The notes beneath the pieces were generated by a model. The model made no database searches. It saw only the letters and a list, made by a program, of their open reading frames with translations, and was not told the origin of the DNA. The translations under genes and the position numbers were made by a program. From contig NC_052394.1 of the NCBI RefSeq assembly GCF_009389715.1, positions 23,004,899 to 23,068,898 of the forward strand: a stretch of 64,000 nt of DNA, given 5' to 3'. The stretch comes from Phoenix dactylifera (taxonomy: Eukaryota > Streptophyta > Magnoliopsida > Arecales > Arecaceae). This document shows positions 11,127 through 23,100 of the stretch, in pieces (the first letter of the stretch is position 1; each line of letters starts with the position of its first letter).

Positions 11127-14100
11127 CTAGACTAGCATGCAGGCGTCAGCTAGAGGGGGTTTGACCTGGAGCTTGGCTTGCCGCTGGGACCAATAGCCAT
11201 GTGCAGCAAGAACCCGGTCCAGAAGCTCTTGAGGTACTGGTTCCCCTCTCCTTTGACGAGGAGATATTTTTGCAGTGTGCACCAACGTCTTCCATTTATC
11301 CTGCATTCATTAAACCCCCTTACAATGATTTTTACGACAAAGGCATGACACATAACTTCTTATAGGCAAACATTACTATAACAAAACAAGAAGATCCATT
11401 CCAAAAGGAATTTCTTTGGCCATAATGATACCCTGACAAGGAATTCCTTCGAGAAAATTTAAGCAAATTAAACACTGTAAGGATTCAGCAAGAGTCCATG
11501 GTTACAAATGCCTCGATACCCTGTTATTCCAAGTAAGACATACATCTGACCCTTTTATGTAAAAGAGGAAAAGCAGATCACCTTTGTTTGGGTAACATAA
11601 CTCACACTAGCATATTTAGGGCTTTCCCTAAGAAACACTAACCAACTTAAAGCTACGAAGAAATAAACTAATTTCAGTAAATATCCGCATCTGGCACAAG
11701 AGCTGCTTACTATGGAAAACTAGTGCCTGAGGTTCATGGCTAGGAAAATAAGTCCAAGAAAACGAGTTTTCAAGCAAAGTTTTAAAGATGCACTTTAAGC
11801 ATTAAGAATTATTAAATAGCGTGATGTTAGCTCTCCCTTCTTAGTATATGTCGGTGTTTACATTGCCAAAATGGGTCCTTAATAGGATTGATCAGATGCG
11901 TCGTGTATTTCTTTGGAAAGGAGTGGACAAAGTTAGTGACTTCCATTGCTTGGTGAATTGGGATTAGGTGTGTAGGTCTCCAAGGAATAAGGAGGGCTGG
12001 GGATAAAAAATATTGAGCAAATGAACCTAGCATTTCTTGCAAAATAGGCTTGGAAGTTTTTGCAAAGAAGTGATTTTCCTTGGTGGAAGCTTCTTCAAAG
12101 AGCTTACTATCGGAAGAAGAAATTTAGGATGAGGATTAGAAAAGGCCTAAGAAGCCTATCCCCAATTTGGAAAGACATCAGCAAACAACGGGAAGCCTTT
12201 TGGAGCTATTTGTTGTTTAAATTGGAAAATGGCACGAACATCCGCTTTTGGAACGATAGCTTGCTAGGGCCCTTGAAGCTCTCCTCTTTGTTTATTGAGC
12301 TCTATGCTAATGCAGCAAGGTAAGACTGCATGGTTGCCTCACAGTGGTCATGGAGAACACTCTCTTGGAAAGTTAAAGTAAAAGTACTCCTTACAAAACA
12401 ACAGATGAATCAACTATATACTCTCAAAGAAGCTCTTTCTCATGCAAGACCGTCTCGAATTGGTGATGCCCTCCTATGGAAACTCTCGCAAAGAGGTTAT
12501 TTTACAATGAACTCTTTCTACAAATTTCTTAATAATGGTGGCCTTCGCTGTGGAAGGCGGCTTGTGCTCAGAAATCGACTGCATACAAGAGAGATTCTTG
12601 CTAAGAAAGGATGGCGGGTTAGTGATGGATGTGTACTGTGGGGAAGAAGAACTGAAACGATCTTTCATCTACTAATTAGGTGCTCATTTGCCCGTAGTTT
12701 ATGGACAACAATTAAAGTGCAGCAAAATTTGAGAGGATGACCTACCAGCATTAGTGATCTGTGGACCAAATGGAGAAACAAAAAATTCCAACAACTAATG
12801 AAAAAAAGTTGCAGATCAGTTGATTGCTGCTATCTATTCGGAAATATGGAAGGAGCAAAATACTCGAATTTATTAAAGAAATCAAGTTCTATCTATTATG
12901 TTTGTAGAAAATCTTATCAATATTTTTTAGCTCGAAGTATTTGTATTTAGAGAAGCTACTTCATCCTCATCTCAAACTTGAGAATAACCTCGCAGCATTG
13001 GCATTGCACATTGAAAAACGTTGATCAATATTTTTTGAAAATGGCTGACTCATATTAAGATACAGAGTTTATATAGTTGCACATTGAAGATATAGAGATC
13101 CTTCAAATCACTTATAAGATTGTTCACATTGTTCAATAGTTTAACAGGTCTACTTATAGACCACTGCCTTTTGTAAAAGAATTTTATTGCTTTCTTGTGT
13201 TTTTCTTTCTTGCAAATCTTTTATAAATAGTTTCTGTAAACTCCACTTTTCTAATAAAGGTTGGGTGGCTTTGCCTCTCTTCATCCAAAAAAGAATTATT
13301 ATAAATGAGGGAAAATCTGCCAATTAGGTGATGGAGATTAACTCTGAAGCTTTGAAGGAATGCAGAAGTACACGATGCAAGGAGATCTCATACCTTCATA
13401 TCTACATAGGTCCGATGCTTAGCATTGTCAAAAGCTTGAAGTTTGACATCTCTCCACCTGAAATAAGTAACAAGAGACCAAAATAAGACCCATCAAAGAT
13501 CCCTTTTTTTTTTGGGGGGGGGGGGGGGGGGAGTTTTTAACGCAGACCTTCCAGTTCCAAGCTTTTCAACTGCCTCAACCAGCGCTTCGACTTCAGAGAC
13601 AGAGAATGGCCTCCTAATTCTACGTTGAACAAACTCAGACCGCCTTGGTTTATGCAATGGAACCATGGACACGGCATCAATGCTCATGGCTGGGACAGGA
13701 ACTAGAGCTCGTGAGTTTGATGTTGCTGCTGCCGCTGCTGGTTTATTTACTAATTTAGTATCAACAGGAGAGTGAACTGAATCATGATCACTCTCAGGAA
13801 AATGCAGTGCAGAGGTCACCGGAGGCTCCGGACTGGCATTAAATATCTCTGTAACTGGTGCAGGAGAAGCAGCTGGATGCCTTAAACATAAAAGAAAATT
13901 TCTAAACAAGGGGTCACAAAATTAATTTCATGAACAAACATTTCAAATGCTACAGGAATTAAATGCAATTCAACAGCCCCACAGGACAAATGGGAGCCTA
14001 TATAATTTATAAGATAACTTATATCAGTAACGAATATGAATATCACATCTAATGCGGCTAAATATTTTTTCTTTCTTTTTCCATATCAGAAAGCTGTCAG

Positions 14101-17100
14101 ATGAGGACAGGAACAGATCGTCGTCATTAAACTTCCAAAATAGGAAATTAGATAAACCTATTAAAAATACATTGCTGAGTTGGTAAAACAGTCGCCATAG
14201 CATTCAGTGAACTGCAGTGAATTTTTATGAAATATAGACATGAAATGAAGGAGAATTGACACCAGTGTTGTTAGATCAAGAAATAAGACAGTTGTTGTAG
14301 TTAACTGTGTAAACAAAGTTGCACAATGACATTACCTGGCTAATGGTTCAATCGCATCACAGGGACAATGGGTATGTGGATATTCAGGGCTTGTGACCGG
14401 TGATGAAGCTCCTGCAGACTTGGGCTCCAGCATAAAGCCCAAATTGTCCAGCTTATCAACATTAGATATTCCAGCTTGGAGTAGGGTTTTATTATCATCT
14501 CTAACCTTCTTTCCTTGGAGTAGAACTCCCACACGCAATCCACCTCCAAGAATAGCTGTCGCGGCTTCCATGATTGTCCTCTACAACATAAAACATACGA
14601 GGGAGATTTACATCTAAATTCACAAAGGCCATTTTCCTAGCCACTGAAAGTATATAAAGACAATCGAAGCCTAGGAAGGTGCAAAATCATAAAATAAAAA
14701 CGAATCAAGAAAACCAAGATAAAGATCAGAAGAAAAAGATCCATCCGACCAATAATTAGACCAATATAACTTCTTTTTCTTTTTCCTTTGAGAAATGATT
14801 AATATAACAAATATTAAAAATAGATAGAGAAGTAAACTGACTAATGCATGATTCACAAGCCAGGTTGTAAATATTACATCATCGGCCTACAAAGTAAACC
14901 TTCTAAAACATATTATTTATGGCTGTTGCCCAAGGTGACAAGCCAAGAGGGGGGGGGTGAATTGGTTTCTTCTTTACTTTAGTGCTTTTAAAACTTTCTT
15001 AGTTAACTGCGATGGATGCTTACTTAGGTTATTAGAGTGAGTTAAACTAATGCAAGAATAGAAAGTAAAGCAAGAGAGAATGAAAGCACAAACACAATCC
15101 AAACACAACAATATATAGTGGTTCGGTGCTCTCCTTAGCACCTACGTCCACTCCCCAAGCGTACCCTTGGAAATTCACTATAATCTCGCGGATTACAGTT
15201 GGATTGTTTTCCGGGCTCACAATCCAAAAACCTTGTTGGTTTTACGGGATCACCAACGAACCTATACAACTTTGGTTTTCCGGGTTCACCAAAAACCTTG
15301 TTGGTTTTGCGGGCTTACCAACGAACCTTTACAACTTTGGTTTTCCGGGTTTACCAAAAACCTTTGTTGGTTTTGCGGGCTCACCAACGAACCTTTACAA
15401 AGTTTTCAAACAAATGAAAAGAAAAGATTTAAACTCCTAAATGAGCATATAGAACAATATGAGCAATGAAGAAGAGTTAGAAAGAAATTATCGCTTTGAA
15501 GTCGCTTGGCTCTTCTTTGTCAAGGAAGCTTCACTCTTCAATGGGGGAAGGAGCTCTTGATGCCTCTTTGAATCTGCTCAATCCCTTTCTTTGATTTTTG
15601 AATGAAGCTCTTGATGAAGAAGATTAGGGCTCTTTGGTTTTCTTGTGTATACTTTTTTTCCCACTCAAAAGTTATTTATTCTGATGAATAGTGCCCTTTT
15701 AAATAGTTTTCAACCTTCCTTGGACAAGCCCCATTGGTCAGATTTGAAAAACTAGCCGTTACATGCCTTGGAAAGGACAAAAAGTACATCTGCAGAACTA
15801 GCCGTTACTGTTCAGCCCGTGTTTGGGTCGGCTCAACCTGTCCTTGGGTCGACCCAACTTGGCCTTGGGTCGACTCAAACATTCCTTGGGTCGACCCTCT
15901 CAGAGAACACAGAAACATGAATTTCAAACTTCCTTCACTTGGGTCGACCCAACCATTTTTTGGGTCGACTCAAAGTTCACTTGGGTCGACTCAACTTCTT
16001 CTTGGATCGACCCTCTCAGTAATTCCAGAGAGCCATTTTCTGTCTGTCTTTCTGTCTTCCATTTGGGTCGACCCTCTCAGTGTTTGGGTCGACTCAAAGT
16101 TCACTTGGGTCGACTCAACTTCTTCTTGGGTCGACCCTCTCAGTAATTTCAGAGAACCATTTTCTGTCTGTCTTTCTGTCTTGCCTTTGGGTCGACCCTC
16201 TCAGGGTTTGGGTCGACTCAAGCTTGGGTCGACTCAACCACTGTGTGGGTCGACCCTCTCAGTAAATCCAGAGAGCATTTTTCCTTTGCATTTTGAGGTT
16301 CTTTGGAGGTTGGGTCGACTCATGCCTACCTTGGGTCGACCCAACTCACTGTTCATTTGTGCTGTTTTTGCAGGAGTGTGCCAGATGATTCCTTTAAGTC
16401 CCGGGGTTGACCCAATCAACCTATGGGTCGACTCAATTCACACTTTGCTGCATTCTCAAGATTAGATCCATCCAAATGAACAAGACCATATATATATTTT
16501 CAATTAAACAAATATACTGAGAGTAATGAACTTATAAATGAAGTATCAATTTAACTTATAGCAAGCTCTAGATAATTGCTTGTTAATCATCAAAATAACA
16601 CTATCATCCTCAATCTCCCCCTTTTTGATGATTACAAAATAAAGAGTATAAGCCTATTGATACTTGTCTTTAAAATCAGTTTATAAAAGGGATTGAATTT
16701 CTGAATTTCAGCTTGTCATATATATAAGTGAAATCTCCCCCTATATTATTCAAAATTTGCCAATTTGACTTTTTGAATGGCTCCCCCTTTCATTTATAAT
16801 TCATTAGCAATGAAACTTCAAAAATTTGAGATAAAATATGAGTTTCAGCTTATGTATCGGGGTGAGAGAGGAGCGTGCCAAATTTTGAATTTATATGTGC
16901 CAAATTCTGAATTATGATAGAAATTTTTGATTTGATGGTTTTCATTGTTACAAATTGCTCCCCCTTAGATATATAAGCTTTCTTATATGATTTTCAATTT
17001 GTTTGCCCATTTATTTCTCTTTTCTTTTCATAACTTCTTTACTCACTCTTTCTCACAAAATTAATATTTTTTTTTTTTAAACACTATCTTTGCTTCTCCC

Positions 17101-20100
17101 AAAATCAATACTCTTTCTTTTCTCGAAGTGAATACTCTATCTTTTCTTCTCCCCCTTTATATACTCTTTTCTTCTCGTTTCCTTTATATACTCTTTCCTT
17201 CTCTTCTCCCCCTTTTTGTTATCATCAAAAAACATATATATGGGAAAAGATGCAATAAAGAACAAACTTCAGACTTCATTGATCAAAATAGGAACATTTT
17301 CATACAATAATGCCCAAAATAAAGATAAGTACAATGTTCCTCAATCAAGATTTAAAGATATAAGGCAAAAGCAAGATACATATGAGAAAAAGCAAGATAC
17401 ATATGAGAACTAGATTTCTAGCCTAGGCTCTAAACATAGATACTAAGATCAGCCTAGGGGGAATCTAATGGCTGGGATCTAGTCCTCATCCTCCTAGCAT
17501 ACGTGGCGAGGGGAGGTCGAGCCTGGTGAGACTGAGTCTGGCGTGGAGCACGTCGAGCTGGATGACTCTGTGCCGATATCTCTGACTCAGCAGCCTGTGG
17601 CACAGATGGTCCATGTGTCTCCCTCTCTCTCCGGAGTGCTCCAATCTGCTGCCTCAGATCACTGATATCAGCAGACATGACATCCAACCGGGCGTCTAAT
17701 CGGCTCGTGAGCCCGTCAGTAATAGTCCTCGCCTGAGCTGACATGAGCTCTGTCATCCTGCTCCAGAAGTCATCCGTATCTGTCGGAGGAGCAGATGACG
17801 ATGGTCCAGCCTCTGAGGGTGCAGTAGGATGATCCATAGGCTCCTCATCCTCACCCTCTGGTACCTCTCCCTCTGGTGCTTCACCCTGAATGCCTGCACC
17901 AGTATGTATCCACTGCCCGTTCACTTTCTCATAACCCATGCGTATGAGTGACCGTGCAGTGTACGTGTCTGTGGGTTGCAGATTCTTGAATGCTTCCTCC
18001 TCGAGAGGTAACCCGTGCTGACGGAAGATCAATGTAAGTATCATGCCATAAGGCAATGATACCCTGTTGCTGCTTATTACCTTTCTCATTTGCCTCAATA
18101 TCATGGCCGGAAGATTTAGGGGAATCCCCCTAATCATGCACTCCATAACTGCAAGATCTCGTTCTGAGATGAGATCGAATCTCCCGGTCTTCGGAAATAA
18201 AATTCTATTTATCATATTAAGCAACAACCTCATCTCGGCGGAAAGAGAACTAGCTATTACCTTCTGAGAGAAATCGAAGTTCTCATTTTCCATGATCAGC
18301 TGAAGAGCTCTCATTTTGTTATCTGATCTTTCCGGAATAGCTCCCGAGCAAGGTAGGTGTAGAAGCTCACTCAAGCTCTCCTCGGATACACGGATCCGAA
18401 CCCCTCTAACATCTGAAACAAGCCCTCCCATACCAGTCTTGAGGAAGGCGTAGAATTCTTGGACTAACCCGGGGTATATCACCACATCAAGGGAGCAAAG
18501 ATACTCCCATCCTTGTCTTTGGATCCATTCCCAAATTCGAAATCCTTCTTGGTTGAAAAACTCCGAATGGATCCTTCTTCCGGTAGTAACCGGCCTCCCC
18601 GCAAATCTTGCAAGGAGCACTGAGGGGGAAGGAGGAGGAGGGACCTCCGCACGTGCCTCACGCGGTGGAGACACGGGAGAAGGCTCGGTAGGGCGCCTTT
18701 CCTCTTGTTGGACTCGGCTCACTCTTCCGGATCTTTTGGCTACGGCTCGTTTGGGACCCATTTCTCCAAGATCTTAAAGAAATCTACTGTTTGGAGGAGT
18801 CTAGTGGAGATTGGAGAGTGGGGACAAGGATTTTCGGAAGAAGACAAAGGGCAAACAGTGCCCTAGATGAGCTCTCGGGCCCCCTTTTAACAGTGGGGTC
18901 CCGACGTTGGGTCGACTCAAGAATTTTCTTGGGTCGACTCAACGTTGGGTCGACCCTTGTTCTGGGTTGGGTCGACCCAAGTGCAGAACTTGGTTTTCTC
19001 TCCCTTTTTGCTTCTAAAAAGTTTTCCTCGCTTTTAATCCTTATAAGCTCCTTATGGGACATTGATACATGAGTGAGAAATTTATAGACAACAAATTTGA
19101 CTCATGTTTCATGGGATTTTTGAAGTTAGAAGAATGTATCATGAGACTACTAACTTCCTTTCATATTCATTCAATAAAAGGATCACATATACCTAATTCC
19201 CTTCTGAGCATACAGAATCTATCTTCACTCAGTGGTTTTGTGAATATATCGGCCAATTGTTTTTCCGTGCATATATGCTCAATGCATACATTTCCATTTT
19301 GCACATGATCCCTAATGAAATGGTACCTTATTTCTATGTGTTTGGCCTTAGAGTGCTGAACTGGATTTTTAGTGAGATTGATAGCACTCGTATTGTCACA
19401 CTTAATAGGAATATTTTCTAGTTTAACACCATAGTCCTCTAGTTGTTGCTTGAGCCATAATACTTGAGCACAACAGCTACCAGCAGCTATGTATTCAGCT
19501 TCGGCTGTGGATAGTGCTACTGAATTCTGCTTTTTACTAAACCATGATACTAAATTGTTTCCTAAGAATTGGCATGTGCCACTTGTGCTCTTTCTATCTA
19601 ATTTGCATCCGGCAAAATCTGCATCTGAGTATGCGAGCAAATCTAGACATGAGTCTCTCGAGTACCATAATCCAATGGTGGTGGTTCCTCTTAAATATCT
19701 AAGGATCCTCTTAACTGCACTTAAATGTGACTCCTTAGGATCCGATTGATATCTAGCACATATCCCTACACTAAATACAATGTCGGGTCTACTAGCCGTA
19801 AGATAGAGCAAGGATCCAATTAGTCCTCTATAGAGCTTAATATCTACACTTTTCCCTTTTTCATCCTTGTCTAGCTTATTAGTGGGATTCATTGGAGTGC
19901 CAATTCCCTTATGATTTTCATTACCAAACTTCTTCAGTATTTCCCTTGTATACTTAGTTTGATGAATGAAAATACCTTCTTTGGTTTGTTTGATTTGTAA
20001 TCCTAAAAAGAAGCTTAATTCTCCCATCAAACTCATCTCAAATTCTCCATGCATTAAATCAGCAAATTCTTTGCATAGAGTATCGTTAGTGGCACCAAAG

Positions 20101-23100
20101 ATTATGTCATCTACATATATTTGTACCACTAGTAGATTTTTGTCCTTTCTTTTGAGAAATAGAGTTTTATCTACATTTCCTCTACAAAAGTCATTATCAA
20201 TGAGAAACTTACTTAGTCTATCATACCAAGCCCTAGGTGCTTGCTTTAATCCATATAATGCCTTATGCAATTTAAACACATGATTTGGTAATTCATGATT
20301 TTCAAATCCTGGAGGTTGTTCTACATATACTTCCTCTTCAATAATACCATTTAAAAATGCACTCTTCACATCCATTTGATATAATTTAAAGTCCATAAAG
20401 CATGCAAATGCTAGAAGTAATCTTATAGCTTCTAATCTAGCTACAGGAGCAAACGTCTCATCATAATCTATTCCTTCTTCCTGATTGTATCCTTTAGCTA
20501 CAAGTCTAGCCTTATTTCTTATAACTACTCCATTTTCATCTAATTTATTTCTAAATACCCATTTTGTTCCAATTACTGAATTATGCTTTGGTCTTTCAGT
20601 TAATGTCCATACATTACTTCTTTTAAATTGATTTAATTCCTCTTGCATGGCATTTATCCAGTTAGTATCTTTTTCAGCTTCTTCATAAGTTTTAGGTTCT
20701 AATTGTGAAACAAAAGCAAGATAATCATTTAAATTCCTAAGAGAAGATCGAGTTCTTACCCCTTGAGATGGATCACCAATAATTAAGTCTTTGGGATGTC
20801 CATGTGCATACCTCCATTCTTTTGGCACGTCTTGGGTTGTGGTGGCAGGCAATCTTCTCCCTTATCTTGATTTGGCACGTCATCTATATTCAACTTTTCA
20901 AAGTCTATAATTCCTGTATCATCATCAACAATACTTTCTTTCCTAGCAGACTCACTATCAGACTCATCAAATATAATATTGACCGACTCTTCCACTACTA
21001 AGGTTCTTTTGTTGAATACTCTGTATGCCTTGCTAGATGTGGAGTATCCTAAGAAGATACCTTCATCTGACTTGGCATCAAATTTACTTAAGTCCTCCTT
21101 GCCATTATTTAAGATAAAACATCTACATCCAAATACTTTAAAATATTTTGCAGTTGGTTTCCTATTGTTCCAAAGTTCATAAGGAGTTTTCTTAGTTATA
21201 GGTCGTATTAAGACTCGATTTAGAATATGGCAAGAAGTGTTTATAGCTTCAGCCCAAAAGTAGTTTGGAAGATTTGACTCGCACAACATTGTGCGTGCCA
21301 TTTCTGCCAATGTCCTATTTTTTCTTTCAACAACCCCATTTTGTTGAGGCGTTCTAGGTGCTGAAAATTGATGTGATATTCCATTTTTAGTGCAGAATTC
21401 CTCGAAGTGTTGATTTTCAAATTCCGTGCCATGATCACTTCGAATTGCTACCAATGTGAGTTTCTTTTCATTTATGATTTTATTGTATAGTTTCAAAAAT
21501 TCTGAAAATGCTTCATTCTTATGTGCCAAAAATAAAACCCATGTGTACCTTGAAAAATCATCTACAATAACTAGTCCATACTTCTTCCCTCCTAGACTTG
21601 TAGTTCTAGTAGGTTCAAATAAATCCATATGTATGAGTTCAAATGGTCTAGTTGTTGAGACTACATTTTTCGATTTGAAGGATGACTTAGTTTGTTTTCC
21701 CAATGAACATGGTCCACATATTTTGTCTTTTTCAAAAGTCAATTTTGGCACATCTTTTATTAACTCCTTCTTAACTAGTTTTGATATTAATTCCATACTA
21801 GCATGTCCTAGTCTTCGATGCCAAAGCCAACTAGTTTCATTTTTCTTTTCTTCATTAGTAATTAAGCATAAACCATTTTTCTTGCCTAATTCTTGAAGAT
21901 CTACTAAATAAATATTCCTTTGCCTTTGTCCTACAAGTACAATACTATTATCTTTAGGATTTGTGATTATACATACAGATGCTTCAAATGTAACTTTAAA
22001 TCCTTTATCACAAAACTGACTTATGCTAAGAAGATTATGTTTCAAACCTTTAACTAATAAGACATTTTCTATAAAAACAGATGGAGCAATGAAAATTTTA
22101 CCCTTTCCAATGATATACCCTTTACCATTGTCTCCATAGGTTACTACTCCACCATTCTTTGGTTCCAAGGTGACAAATTGATCTTCGTCACCAGTCATGT
22201 GTCTTGAACACCCGCTATCTAGATACCAACGTTTTTCAACTTTGTCAGCTGCAAGACACACCTGCAATCAAAATCAAGAAGAAACTTTAGGTACCCAAAC
22301 TAAGTTGGGTCCTTTAGGGTTAGTACTCCATGTTCCTTTTGGAACCCAAACTTTTTTGAATTTTATCTTTTGATTATTACTTGATTTGTTTTGACTAGAC
22401 TTTCTAAAGTTACATTCATATGCTCTATGTCCTAACTTATTGCAATAATAACAAGTAATATTTTCATTTTTAGCTTTTACAAAAATATTCTTTAATAATT
22501 TTTGTTTCCTATTTGTTTTATATCCTAAACCGGCCTTATCATATACAGCTTTTTGGCTATCAAGAATCAAATTTAATTTGGTAGAACTAAGAGTAAATTT
22601 ATCTACCAAAGTTTTATATTTTTCAGCATCTTCTTTTAACTTAATATTTTCAGCAATTAAGTTCTTGGTTTCATTTTCAAGTTTCCTACTTAATGTTTCG
22701 TAGTTATGAGACAGTTTTATCTTATCTTTAATGAGAGATTGATTTTCTTCTTTTAGAGCTTTGTTTTTATTAATTACCTTTTTATGTTCTTCCATGAGTT
22801 CTAAAAATGCATCATGTAATTCATCAACAGTAAAATCGCAGTCAAGTTCAGAATCTACCTCATCGTCATTGGCCATATGACATATTTGGGCCGTGTCTTG
22901 ATGATCTTCGTCCTCCGAACTTGATTCCTCACTCTCACTCCAATCGGCCATAAAATTCTTCTTTTTCAATTTTCTTGCCATCCACTTCAAATCTGGGCAA
23001 TCTATCTTATAATGCCCGGGTTTGTTACACTCATAGCAAATGGGAGTTTCTTTCTCCTTTTCTTTGTCCTTACCCTTTTCTTTGCTTGAGTTACCTTTAA

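Larger units (their letters stand above)
14924..16612 (-). repeat. 3' LTR of the Sirevirus
   Basis: On the plus strand the repeat starts TGTTGCCC and ends CATCCTCA; in element sense it runs TGAGGATG to GGGCAACA. It contains a three-unit tandem repeat (15,207-15,389) and a long array of GTCGAC palindromes (15,825-16,435). It is about 99% identical to the copy at 24008-25695. Confidence 0.95.

Noticed and set aside
11150-11353. A separate 67-aa minus ORF at the TRP gene end
   Set aside because: The same bases in another frame encode the telobox exon, which fits the TRP family and splice phases.
9770-13290. A single long LINE spanning both fragments
   Set aside because: The 3' fragment has its own complete target duplication at 11,804 and 13,291, so the ORF1 relic must be a separate piece.
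15825-16435. Possible CRISPR-like array
   Set aside because: The repeats are short palindromes at uneven spacing without unique spacers, inside a plant LTR.
15734-16465. A 243-aa plus-strand ORF with repeated GSTQ/LGRP words (and its twin at 24,817-25,509)
   Set aside because: It is the GTCGAC repeat array of the LTR read in frame, antisense to the element. The near-periodic motif keeps several frames open.
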